DNA from: Clostridiales bacterium
GTDB lineage: Bacteria; Bacillota; Clostridia; Christensenellales; Aristaeellaceae
Assembly: GCA_012522875.1 (NCBI GenBank)
Contig: JAAYJP010000173.1
Coordinates: 1-20,273 of the forward strand
Direction of reading: 5' to 3'
DNA: 20,273 nt
This document shows positions 1 through 6,819 of the stretch, piece after piece. Position 1 is the first letter of the stretch; each line of letters opens with the position of its first letter. Made by a program: the position numbers and the translations under genes. The notes beneath the pieces are model-generated. The model ran no database searches. It was not told where the DNA came from and was given only the letters and a program-made list of their open reading frames with translations.

Positions 1-939
1 AGCCAGGATGCCACCCTCACCCGGGAGAAGGTGTTCAAGGATGTGCAGATCAATATCGTCAATAACGATGCTCTCCTGCGCAATGGCTTTATCGTCACCT
101 CCGACCTCTTGGCACTGCCTTCCATCACGGTTCACGCCGATGTTCCCCAAAGGGTTTATGACAGTGTCACGCCTGCTAACTTCAACATCAGGCTGGACCT
201 TTCCCGGATCACCTCGCCCGGGGAAGTCACCCTGCCGGTTCAAAGCACCGATACCATCAGCTACGGCACGGTCACCCGGCTCTCCGTGACTGAAGTAACG
301 GTTGAGGTGGAGGATTATATCACCCGCCGGCGCATTCCTGTGCAACCCATCCAGCCTGCCCCCGCGGAAGCATTGCCAGACAGCATCTACGCCGAAAACG
401 CAGGGATTGATCCCAGCACAGTGGTCATTTCGGGCCCCCGCAGTCTGGTGGAGGGTATCGCGCGAGTGGTCGCGGCCTATGACATTACCCGGCTCAGCCC
501 CACCCTCGGCACCCAGTATAACGCTGTTCCCTTTATGCTCACTGATACAGACGGCCGGGAGATTTCCAGCCCGCTTATCAGTGTCACCAGCGAAAATGTG
601 CTGTTGGACACCGTATTGGTGGAGCAGACTTTTTATCCCCAGAAGAGCGTGCCGGTCAACCTGTCCGGTGCTTTTATTGGCCAGGTGGCGCCGGGCTATA
701 AGGTCAGCAGCGTTGTGGCGTCCCCTGGATCTGTCAGAGTGGCTGGAAACGCTGAAGCGCTGAACAATATCTCCATGGTGGATTTGGCCTCCCCGGTCGA
801 TGTGAACGGCATGATGGAAACCATCATACGCGCCGTCAAGGTTATGAAACCCGCTGACGCTGTCAATATCAATGAAAACGCGGTTTATGTGACCGTTGAA
901 ATTCGCCCGGTGTCCCCGGTGGATCAGGATGTGCCATGA
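1..939 (+). CDS. cdaR: CdaR/YbbR-domain regulator of diadenylate cyclase, 5' end missing
   Basis: The frame is open from base 1, so the N-terminus lies outside the window, including the membrane anchor expected for this family. The visible 312 or so residues are beta-rich repeats of YbbR type. One repeat unit contains YITRRRIPVQ. A later one contains KSVPVNLSG, then APGYKVSSVVASPGSVRVAG, and the protein ends with AVYVTVEIRP. In Firmicutes CdaR (YbbR) sits on the outer face of the membrane and controls the c-di-AMP synthase CdaA; the usual order is cdaA-cdaR-glmM. Only cdaR is visible, so cdaA presumably lies upstream. Downstream there is no glmM; instead the stop codon overlaps the start of an unknown membrane protein by 4 nt (ATGA). 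Family assignment rests on repeat pattern and spacing and is fairly secure; the exact c-di-AMP role is inferred. Confidence 0.8.
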   Translation, partial: SQDATLTREKVFKDVQINIVNNDALLRNGFIVTSDLLALPSITVHADVPQRVYDSVTPANFNIRLDLSRITSPGEVTLPVQSTDTISYGTVTRLSVTEVTVEVEDYITRRRIPVQPIQPAPAEALPDSIYAENAGIDPSTVVISGPRSLVEGIARVVAAYDITRLSPTLGTQYNAVPFMLTDTDGREISSPLISVTSENVLLDTVLVEQTFYPQKSVPVNLSGAFIGQVAPGYKVSSVVASPGSVRVAGNAEALNNISMVDLASPVDVNGMMETIIRAVKVMKPADAVNINENAVYVTVEIRPVSPVDQDVP

Positions 940-1796
940 ATGTAGTCGCTGACTGGCTCTTTAATCTTCTCCTGGGTTGGACCCGGGGGCTGTTCAACAA
1001 TATATGGAACCTGGTAAACAACCATTCCGCCGGCATCTCCGGGTTCCTGGAGCGCTTTTGGCTGCCCATTATCCTCATTATTCTCCTAGCGGGAACAGCA
1101 GCGGATTATCTGGTCTGGATAATCCGATGGCGGCCTCATTATGTCTGGCGCAGCTGGTTTATGCGACAGGAACGAAAGAAACGCATGAACGCCACCGAAG
1201 CCTACATGAATGATCTGGACCAATCTCCTCTGGACCTGGATGATGGCCTGCTGGAGGACACGCCTATCAGTCCCGTCTTGGCTTATGGTGGCGCGGAAAA
1301 TTCCTTGGAGGGCAACAGCTTCCCCTGGGAATACCCTTGTCAGCAGCCGGATATGCCGCAAGAAGCCTGGCAGGACCCGGCCCATATTTATTCCCCGGCA
1401 CCAACCCCCGATTTCCCTGATCAGGAGCCAGAACCCTCCCTCCCTTCGGCGGCATGGACGGCTTGGGAGCCTTCAGTGGCGCAGGAAACGGACTGGCAAT
1501 CGCCAAATACCGACTATCTGCTTGTTGAATCCCTTGAAAACGATGAAACGCCCATGGAAGTTCCAACAGAAAAGCCTGTTTCCCGCCGGCGCCGGCGGAC
1601 CGTAACCAAGCGCCAGCGACAATCAGGGCTTTTAAAGTCCCTGCGGGAAACCCTGTTTGATCCGATGGAACCCGCGGAGCCTCTGGACAGCCTGGCGCCG
1701 CCCATCTCCCAGGAAGAGGCGTATCATGAGCCCTACTACCCCGCAAATTACCGATACCGCTCCGTTCCTGAAGACAACAATGAGGGCCAACAGTGA
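936..1796 (+). CDS. Hypothetical single-pass membrane protein with acidic proline-rich tail
   Basis: I do not recognise this 286-residue protein. Residues 1-40 are amphipathic and Trp/Asn-rich. Residues about 41-63 (FWLPIILIILLAGTAADYLV and on) form one clear membrane helix followed by a basic Arg/Trp-rich segment (RWRPHYVWRSWFMRQERKKR), which suggests the tail is cytoplasmic by the positive-inside rule. The rest is low in hydrophobics and rich in Pro, Glu and Asp, probably disordered, with a strongly basic patch (SRRRRRTVTKRQRQ) near residues 217-230 and a Tyr/Pro-rich end. The start ATG overlaps the cdaR stop by 4 nt, implying translational coupling and a role near the c-di-AMP control complex; that link is inference from position only. 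It could also be a lineage-specific envelope protein. Confidence 0.75.
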   Translation: MNVVADWLFNLLLGWTRGLFNNIWNLVNNHSAGISGFLERFWLPIILIILLAGTAADYLVWIIRWRPHYVWRSWFMRQERKKRMNATEAYMNDLDQSPLDLDDGLLEDTPISPVLAYGGAENSLEGNSFPWEYPCQQPDMPQEAWQDPAHIYSPAPTPDFPDQEPEPSLPSAAWTAWEPSVAQETDWQSPNTDYLLVESLENDETPMEVPTEKPVSRRRRRTVTKRQRQSGLLKSLRETLFDPMEPAEPLDSLAPPISQEEAYHEPYYPANYRYRSVPEDNNEGQQ

Positions 1797-1827
1797 TGGT
1801 CCCTTAGTGCTGGATCCGTAATCGAAA

Positions 1828-2301
1828 TCAACTCTGCCCATGTAGTCGGCAGTTGATCCCGCCCTGGCTGTCCACAGTCACCAGGGCGTATTCATTTTCC
1901 CTCATTGCCCCGGGATTCAGGAGATAGATGCCTTCCTTGTATTCCAGCAATTGCGTGTGCGTATGGCCAAAGATGGCCAGCACCGCGCCCACTTCCCGCG
2001 CGCGGGCAAACAGCGGGCCCAGGCTTTGCTTTACTTTAAGCCGATGTCCATGGCAAAGGTAAATGGCAACGCCATTGACGGGAAAGGTCATCTCCTCCGG
2101 GATATCAGGCGGTACGCTCAAATCGCAATTGCCGCGCACGGCCATCACCTGATAACCTTCAAAGCGCAGGTCCAGGGCATCATAGATGCCGTCGCCGGCA
2201 AAGAGAATCAACTCGGGCCGCCCGCCTCTGGCGGCTTGGTGCAGCATGTCGTTCACTGCCCGGGCTTTCCCGTGGGAATCACTGAACACAAGAAGTCTCA
2301 T
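1828..2301 (-). CDS. YfcE/YsnB-type metallophosphoesterase
   Basis: A 157-residue protein of the short MJ0936/YfcE phosphodiesterase group. All metal-binding blocks of the calcineurin-like fold are present in order: SDSHG (residues 7-11), GDG (36-38), GNCD (57-60), CHGH (83-86) and GHTH (112-115), followed by NPGAMRE. Members hydrolyse phosphodiesters with a two-metal centre; the natural substrate is usually unknown. The start ATG overlaps the stop of the upstream rph-rdgB gene by 4 nt (ATGA), so the two are translated together. The same order occurs in B. subtilis as rph-ysnA-ysnB, which supports calling it a YsnB counterpart. It may work on nucleotides released by its neighbours, but nothing in the sequence proves this. 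It converges on the hypothetical gene ending at 1796, with a 31-nt gap and no clear terminator. Confidence 0.9.
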   Translation of the reverse strand: MRLLVFSDSHGKARAVNDMLHQAARGGRPELILFAGDGIYDALDLRFEGYQVMAVRGNCDLSVPPDIPEEMTFPVNGVAIYLCHGHRLKVKQSLGPLFARAREVGAVLAIFGHTHTQLLEYKEGIYLLNPGAMRENEYALVTVDSQGGINCRLHGQS

Positions 2302-3602
2302 CCCAGCGCTTCCTTTAGCTTTCCAAGCGCCCGGGCCCTGTGGCTGACTTGGTTTTTTGCCACTTCTCCCATCTGGGCAAAAGTCAAATCGTTCTCATAC
2401 AGGAACACTGGGTCATAGCCAAATCCCCCCTCGCCCAGCGGTTCACGCGCAATGGAACCCACACAAATCCCTTCAAAATAGCGGGTGGGGCCAAAAGGGG
2501 AGGCCAGGGCCAGCACGGTCACAAAGCGTGCAGCGCGGTCAGCCTCGCCTTCGAGGTTCTTAAGAAGCAGCTTGTTGTTGGCGTCATCATCCCCGTGCTG
2601 CCCGGCATAACGCGCGGAACGGAGCCCAGGCGCGCCGTGAAGGGCCGCAACCTCAAGTCCGCTGTCATCTCCCAAAGCCATATAACCGGTCGCGTCCCGC
2701 ACAGCTTCCGCCTTCAGCGCGGCGTTTTCAGCATAAGTCCCGCCAGTCTCCTCAACTTCCCCCTCAAACCCGGCATCACCCATGGAAAGGATTTGGAATC
2801 TGGACCCAAGGAGTTGGGAAAGCTCCCGAATCTTGTGCGCGTTGCTACTGGCCAGGACCAGCGTCTGGGGCTGCATGACCACACAGGCTTTTTTTCCCAG
2901 CGCCTCAAGCTGGCATTCCATCAACTGCCTTATGCCAATCCCGGACAGGCGCAGCATTTTCTGAAGCTGGGCCACCGGGAACGCTTTTCCTTCCCCGGTG
3001 CCCTGTATTTCGACCAAATCGCCCGCTTCGTTCAGGACGAAGTTCATGTCCGCCTCAGCGTGGCTGTCCTCAGAATAGTTCAGGTCCAGAATGGCCTTCC
3101 CCTCCACCACCCCGCAACTCACCGCGGCCACCTGGTGGTTGATGGGTGATTCCTTCAGCATCCCCTGCTGTATCATTTGGTCCACCGCCAGCGCCAGTGC
3201 CACAAATCCGCCGGTGATGGCGGCAGTGCGCGTCCCGCCGTCTGCCTCCAGAACATCGCAGTCAATGGTAACGGTATGTTCTCCCAAGCGGCGAAGGTCC
3301 ACCGCCTGGCGCAGGCTTCGGCCAATCAGACGGCTTATCTCAACGCCCCGGCTGTCCTTCTTTAGCCCGTCACGCTGCTTGCGCCTCCCGGTGGATGCCG
3401 GCAGCATGGCATACTCAGCCGTAAGCCAGCCCTGTCCTTTTCCCCTCAAAAATGCCGGGACACCCTTCTCAACAGACGCCGTGGCGATGACCCGGGTCCC
3501 GCCGGTTTCCATCAGGCAACTGCCGAAGGCTGTTCCCACGAAGTTGGGGGTTATTTGAACCCTGCGAAGCGCTTGCGGCGACCGTCCATCAATCCTTTCC
3601 AT
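2298..3602 (-). CDS. rph-rdgB: RNase PH fused to XTP/dITP pyrophosphatase
   Basis: One 434-residue frame carries two enzymes. Residues 1-238 are RNase PH, the phosphorolytic 3'-5' exonuclease that trims tRNA 3' ends: RIDGR near the start, the phosphate-site block GGTRTAAITG (122-131), and the acidic block DLNYSEDSHAEADMN (173-187). Residues 247-434 are the Ham1/RdgB pyrophosphatase that removes XTP, dITP and ITP from the nucleotide pool: SSNAHK (252-257), TYAENAALKA, DDSGLEV (312-318), GFGYDPVF (393-400) and SHRARA (420-425). The linker is only about 8 residues. Both halves keep their signature residues, so both are probably active. In B. subtilis these are adjacent separate genes. A good Shine-Dalgarno (AGGAGG, 3608-3613) sits 5 nt before the ATG. 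A 4-nt overlap couples it to the phosphoesterase downstream. Confidence 0.95.
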   Translation of the reverse strand: MERIDGRSPQALRRVQITPNFVGTAFGSCLMETGGTRVIATASVEKGVPAFLRGKGQGWLTAEYAMLPASTGRRKQRDGLKKDSRGVEISRLIGRSLRQAVDLRRLGEHTVTIDCDVLEADGGTRTAAITGGFVALALAVDQMIQQGMLKESPINHQVAAVSCGVVEGKAILDLNYSEDSHAEADMNFVLNEAGDLVEIQGTGEGKAFPVAQLQKMLRLSGIGIRQLMECQLEALGKKACVVMQPQTLVLASSNAHKIRELSQLLGSRFQILSMGDAGFEGEVEETGGTYAENAALKAEAVRDATGYMALGDDSGLEVAALHGAPGLRSARYAGQHGDDDANNKLLLKNLEGEADRAARFVTVLALASPFGPTRYFEGICVGSIAREPLGEGGFGYDPVFLYENDLTFAQMGEVAKNQVSHRARALGKLKEALG

Positions 3603-3616
3603 TTCTGCCTCCTATC

Positions 3617-3645
3617 AAAAAGCGCCCAGGGGATATCCCGGGCGC
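3617..3645 (-). terminator. Rho-independent terminator after yajC
   Basis: Read on the minus strand, the arms GCGCCC (3645-3640) and GGGCGC (3627-3622) pair, with more pairing inside (GGGATATCCC-like core), and five T follow directly (3621-3617). This is a standard intrinsic terminator for yajC. It lies just upstream of the rph-rdgB Shine-Dalgarno, so it limits or tunes read-through from the yajC promoter into rph-rdgB. Confidence 0.75.
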
Positions 3646-3665
3646 ACGGATCACTGGCGGCACGC

Positions 3666-4052
3666 TTAGTTAAGAAGCTCGCCCTCGTTCTCGATGGAAA
3701 CCTCTTCCACCCCACGGATTGCCCAGCGGGCAAACATCATTTCCACATTGTCCTTGCCAACAGCCAGGGTGATTGTGTCCTCCCTGAGGGCTCTGATGGT
3801 ACCGTAGATACCGCCAATGGTGGTAATGCGGTCGCCCACCTTGAGATTGGCCAGCATATCTTTGACCTTCTTGTCTTTCCTGCGCTGGGGCCGAATCAGC
3901 AGGAAATAGAAGACCACAACGATGAGAATCATCGGCAGGAACATCTGAAGGGTGGCGGCAAGCCCGCCGGGCTCTGCGGCAGCGGCGCCTTCGGCGGCCG
4001 GGGCTACTTCATCGGCAAGGGCAGTGGGCAGGGAGAACAACCAATCGAACAT
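3666..4052 (-). CDS. yajC: YajC, preprotein translocase accessory subunit
   Basis: A small membrane protein (128 residues from the chosen start) that associates with SecDF at the Sec channel. A single helix at about residues 35-53 (LQMFLPMILIVVVFYFLLI) is followed by RPQRRKDKK and the conserved DRITTIGGIYGTI block, the family hallmark. The ATG at 4052 is preferred: AAAGGA (4061-4066 on the plus map) lies 8 nt before it. The longer start at 4061 would place that Shine-Dalgarno directly against the codon, with no spacer. The roughly 30-residue Ala/Glu-rich segment before the helix is longer than in many Firmicute YajC proteins and resembles proteobacterial versions. No secD or secF is next to it; a terminator follows. 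Identity is secure, the start less so. Confidence 0.93.
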   Translation of the reverse strand: MFDWLFSLPTALADEVAPAAEGAAAAEPGGLAATLQMFLPMILIVVVFYFLLIRPQRRKDKKVKDMLANLKVGDRITTIGGIYGTIRALREDTITLAVGKDNVEMMFARWAIRGVEEVSIENEGELLN

Positions 4053-4060
4053 CTTGTACA

Positions 4061-4066
4061 TCCTTT
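4061..4066 (-). promoter_or_regulatory. Shine-Dalgarno that sets the yajC start
   Basis: AAAGGA on the minus strand lies 8 nt ahead of the ATG at 4052 and partly overlaps the alternative ATG at 4061, which favours the inner start. Confidence 0.6.
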
Positions 4067-4088
4067 CAACCGGGTCGGAATTTTCTGC

Positions 4089-4117
4089 ATTGTATCAAGA
4101 AAGGTCGCCTTGCGCAA
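4089..4117 (-). promoter_or_regulatory. Promoter for yajC
   Basis: On the minus strand TTGCGC (4117-4112) and TACAAT (4094-4089) are separated by 17 bases and match sigma-A -35 and -10 boxes (4 of 6 and 5 of 6). The leader to the yajC start would be about 30 nt. It lies back to back with the MFS gene promoter. Confidence 0.6.
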
Positions 4118-4131
4118 GCGCTGCAAAAAAC

Positions 4132-4160
4132 TTGTTTACAGCGCAATTAGTGCGTATACT
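4132..4160 (+). promoter_or_regulatory. Promoter for the MFS transporter gene
   Basis: TTGTTT (4132-4137) and TATACT (4155-4160) are separated by 17 bases. The -10 is good (5 of 6), the -35 keeps only the TTG. A short inverted repeat, CGCA/TGCG (4142-4154), lies in the spacer. A perfect palindrome sits at the expected transcription start. Confidence 0.5.
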
Positions 4161-4169
4161 TGTGCACAA
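4160..4169 (+). promoter_or_regulatory. Palindromic candidate operator at the MFS transcription start
   Basis: TTGTGCACAA is a perfect 10-bp palindrome beginning at the last base of the -10 box and covering the likely start of transcription. A repressor bound here would block initiation. No regulator gene is adjacent, and a palindrome this short can arise by chance. Confidence 0.35.
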
Positions 4170-4187
4170 TATCCTGGGAGGGCTCTT

Positions 4188-5354
4188 ATGATAACGCTGC
4201 TCATTGTCGTTTACCTGTCCTTTATCAGCCTGGGGCTGCCCGATTCCATGCTGGGAGCCGCCTGGCCCGCCATCGCCAGGGATATGGGGCTGGAAGCCGC
4301 AGATCTGGGCCTGGTCAGTATGATTGTTACCCTGGGCACAGTCATCTCCTCACTGATGTCCGGCAGGCTCATCCGGTCAGTGGGGACCGGGCGTGTGATG
4401 ATACTTTCGGTGCTGGTAACAGCAGTGGTTTTGCTCTTTTTTTCCTTTGCGGGCAGTTATCTGTTACTCTGCCTGCTGGCGCTGCCCCTTGGGCTTGGCG
4501 GCGGGTCGGTGGACGCCGCGCTCAATGGATTTGTGGCACGCAACTACAAGGCCAGCCATATGAACTGGCTGCACTGTATGTGGGGCGTGGGCGCAACCAT
4601 CAGCCCGCTCATCATGGGCGCCAATCTGAGGGGAAGCATGGGCTGGCCCGGCGGCTACAGGATGGTGGCACTGCTTCAGGGTATCCTTTTTGTAATTCTT
4701 CTGATATCCCTTCCTTTGTGGCGCCGTGCCGAAAAAAAGGACCCCCTGGCTTCAGCCGGGGAAAAGCATATCAGCAACCGCAACGCGCTGCGCACGCCCG
4801 GGCTGATGACCGCCATGGCGGCATTCGCCTGCTTTGTAGGCTTTGAAGCCATCGCGGGGGTATGGGCCGCCACCTTCCTGGAAGGCCGCAAGGGCTTCGA
4901 CCCGGCCTCAGCCGCTTTTCTGGCATCGCTTTATTACCTGGGAACAACCCTTGGCCGCGCGGTTAGCGGACTTGTGGCGATAAAGGTGGACAGCCGGCGC
5001 CTGATCCGCTGGGGCTGCTTTCTGGCAACCCTGGGCGCAGTTCTTCTGGCCCTGCCTTTACCGCGTCCATTCTCACTGGCGGCTTATATTCTTCTGGGCC
5101 TTGGCAACGCACCCATATACCCTGCAATGATCCACCTGACCCCACAACGCTTTGGTATGGCTGTCTCCCAGGCGGCTATGGGCCTCCAGATGGCTGCCGC
5201 ATACACCGGATCCACCTTGCTCCCGCCGCTGACCGGCGTATTGGTACGGGCCATCTCTCTTGATATTATTCCATATGTCGTACTGGCACTCATCCTTCTG
5301 GGGTACGCCCTGAGCCAATTGATTGACAGCAAAACCGAAGCCGCTACGGCTTAG
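4188..5354 (+). CDS. MFS transporter, 12 membrane helices
   Basis: A 388-residue major facilitator superfamily protein. The N-terminus has the pattern YLSFISLGLPDSMLGAAWP, typical of a Firmicute branch related to sugar/fucose permeases. HCMWGVGATISPLIMG follows near residues 127-142, where related proteins have a conserved His-x-x-Trp-Gly-x-Gly. About twelve hydrophobic segments are split by a charged central loop (WRRAEKKDPLASAGEKHISN) into two six-helix halves. The frame is open far upstream, but ATG 4188 is chosen because GGGAGGG lies 5 nt before it, a promoter lies just upstream, and translation from here starts directly with the first helix. The substrate cannot be read from the sequence. 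The gene stands alone and its last 11 bases overlap the end of the opposing ATPase gene. Confidence 0.88.
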   Translation: MITLLIVVYLSFISLGLPDSMLGAAWPAIARDMGLEAADLGLVSMIVTLGTVISSLMSGRLIRSVGTGRVMILSVLVTAVVLLFFSFAGSYLLLCLLALPLGLGGGSVDAALNGFVARNYKASHMNWLHCMWGVGATISPLIMGANLRGSMGWPGGYRMVALLQGILFVILLISLPLWRRAEKKDPLASAGEKHISNRNALRTPGLMTAMAAFACFVGFEAIAGVWAATFLEGRKGFDPASAAFLASLYYLGTTLGRAVSGLVAIKVDSRRLIRWGCFLATLGAVLLALPLPRPFSLAAYILLGLGNAPIYPAMIHLTPQRFGMAVSQAAMGLQMAAAYTGSTLLPPLTGVLVRAISLDIIPYVVLALILLGYALSQLIDSKTEAATA

Positions 5355-6084
5355 GCGCCTGGCTTGAAAAAGCGCGCACCTCAGGGTGATCGAACACCTC
5401 CTCAGGCGTCCCTTCACAGCGCACGGTACCCTCCTTCATAAACACCACCCGGTCGGCTACCTCACGGGCAAAAGCCATCTCATGGGTAACAACCAGCATG
5501 GTCCGGTCTTCCTCCGCCAGCCCTTTGATTACCCGCAGCACCTCCATGGTGAGCAGCGGGTCCAGGGCACTGGTGGGCTCGTCAAAGCAGAGCATTTGAG
5601 GATCCATCGCCAGAGCCCGGGCGATGGCCACCCGCTGCTGTTGGCCGCCTGAGAGCATATAGGGGTATTCGGACGCCTTATCGCTCAGCCCTACTTTATC
5701 AAGCACTTCCATGGCACGTTCCCGCGCTTCCCGTTTGCTCCGCTTCAGCACCCGCTCCTGGGCTTCGGTCACATTCCTGAGCACGGTCAAGTGCGGAAAC
5801 AGATTGAAACTCTGAAACACAAAGCCCATCTTCAGGATGACACGCCGTAGCGCCGCTTTGCCGGCATAGCCGCCGGCTTGGCTGTCAACCAGCGTTTCCC
5901 CGCCCACCATGATTCGCCCGCCGTCAACCCTTTCCAGGTCAATCAGGCAGCGGAGCAGGGTGCTTTTGCCGGATCCGGAGGGACCGATAACCGCCACCAC
6001 TTCCCCCCTGTCCACCCTGAGGGATACACCCCGCAAAACCTTGTTGTCAGCATACCTTTTGGTGATATTTTCAGCTTGCAGCAT
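5344..6084 (-). CDS. glnQ: Polar amino acid ABC importer, ATP-binding subunit
   Basis: A 246-residue GlnQ/HisP-type ATPase that powers the membrane permease encoded just upstream. All nucleotide-binding motifs are intact: Walker A GPSGSGKST (34-42), Q-loop VFQSFNLFPHLTV (Q91), signature LSGGQQQR (144-151), Walker B MLCFDEP (164-170), D-loop SALD and H-loop TH (H201). The FNLFPHLT sequence after the Q-loop is characteristic of the polar amino acid transporter family. It starts 4 nt after the permease stop, with AGGGG ahead of it, so the two are one transcription and translation unit. The symbol is a family label; glutamine is not proven as substrate. The end overlaps the convergent MFS gene by 11 nt, with no terminator between them. 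Confidence 0.95.
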   Translation of the reverse strand: MLQAENITKRYADNKVLRGVSLRVDRGEVVAVIGPSGSGKSTLLRCLIDLERVDGGRIMVGGETLVDSQAGGYAGKAALRRVILKMGFVFQSFNLFPHLTVLRNVTEAQERVLKRSKREARERAMEVLDKVGLSDKASEYPYMLSGGQQQRVAIARALAMDPQMLCFDEPTSALDPLLTMEVLRVIKGLAEEDRTMLVVTHEMAFAREVADRVVFMKEGTVRCEGTPEEVFDHPEVRAFSSQAPKP

Positions 6085-6088
6085 GCCC

Positions 6089-6754
6089 CTACCCCTGGTA
6101 ATACGAAAAATAGCGGTTCACGCGGTTGAACAGGAAAGAAACCACCGCGTTGATCAGCAGGTATACGGCCCCGGCGATGAACAGGGGTTCCAGTGAGCCT
6201 ACCGTGCTGGCTGCGTTGCGGGCCACCCGGTAGAGTTCGACCATGCCTACGGCAGTCACCAGAGCGGTGTCCTTCACCAGGGTAATCACCTCGTTGCTCA
6301 CAGGAAGCACAATCCGCTTGATGACCTGGGGCAGTATGATGCGCATGAAGGCCTGGCTTCGGGCGAAGCCCAGCACATGGGCAGCTTCCCGCTGCCCCAC
6401 AGGCACCGCCTGCACACCGCCCCTGTATATCTCGGCGAAGTAGGCAGCATAGTTCATCACAAAGGCGATGACCACCGCCGTCAACCGCTCAAAAGCCGCG
6501 CCAAAGATCATGGGCAATACAAAGTACACCGTGAACACCTGAAGGATGAGCGGTGTCCCCCGCATCACCAGGATAAACAGCTGTACGGGCAGCCGTAGCG
6601 CTTTGTGCCGGCTCATTCTTAAAAGCGCCAGTGCCAGCCCCAAGGGCAGCGAGAAAAGCAGCGTAAAACCAAACAGGCTCATGGTCACGCCCAGCCCCTG
6701 CCAAAGCTGCCAGAGGAGGCTCACCAGGCGGTCTGGGTTATTGAAATACTTCAT
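6089..6754 (-). CDS. Polar amino acid ABC importer, permease subunit
   Basis: A 221-residue inner-membrane permease of the HisM/GlnP family. An N-terminal region leads into helices (LFGFTLLFSLPLGLALALL and others), then FILVMRGTPLILQVF, the usual family block. The cytoplasmic EAA loop that docks the ATPase is clear: EIYRGGVQAVPVGQREAAHVLG, then RIILPQ. Length is normal. The frame extends to a TTG at 6775, but ATG 6754 is preferred because AAGGGA (6761-6766) sits 6 nt before it. It is separated from the upstream binding-protein gene by a strong hairpin with a T-run, so its expression is probably lower than that of the binding protein. With only one permease gene present, it most likely works as a homodimer. 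Confidence 0.93.
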   Translation of the reverse strand: MKYFNNPDRLVSLLWQLWQGLGVTMSLFGFTLLFSLPLGLALALLRMSRHKALRLPVQLFILVMRGTPLILQVFTVYFVLPMIFGAAFERLTAVVIAFVMNYAAYFAEIYRGGVQAVPVGQREAAHVLGFARSQAFMRIILPQVIKRIVLPVSNEVITLVKDTALVTAVGMVELYRVARNAASTVGSLEPLFIAGAVYLLINAVVSFLFNRVNRYFSYYQG

Positions 6755-6760
6755 CTTTAT

Positions 6761-6766
6761 TCCCTT
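6761..6766 (-). promoter_or_regulatory. Shine-Dalgarno that sets the permease start
   Basis: AAGGGA on the minus strand lies 6 nt before the ATG at 6754 and decides against the upstream TTG at 6775. Confidence 0.6.
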
Positions 6767-6773
6767 TATATCC

Positions 6774-6808
6774 AAAAAACGGGAGGGAGCGCTTTCGCCC
6801 CCTCCCGG
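6774..6808 (-). terminator. Terminator or attenuator between binding protein and permease genes
   Basis: On the minus strand CCGGGAGGG pairs with CCCTCCCG around a loop containing GCGAAAGC, which itself can extend the stem. Six T follow (6779-6774). This is a strong intrinsic terminator placed inside the operon. It would leave most transcripts carrying only the binding-protein gene, the usual way to supply excess binding protein over permease. Confidence 0.8.
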
Positions 6809-6819
6809 TTTCCAAAGCT

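Noticed and set aside
2340..3149. 269-residue open frame opposite rph-rdgB
   Set aside because: Antisense to conserved enzyme motifs, with no ribosome site or family resemblance.
3555..4187. Upstream extension of the MFS frame by 211 codons
   Set aside because: It runs antisense over yajC and part of rph-rdgB, has no transporter-like sequence, and a Shine-Dalgarno plus promoter lead to ATG 4188.
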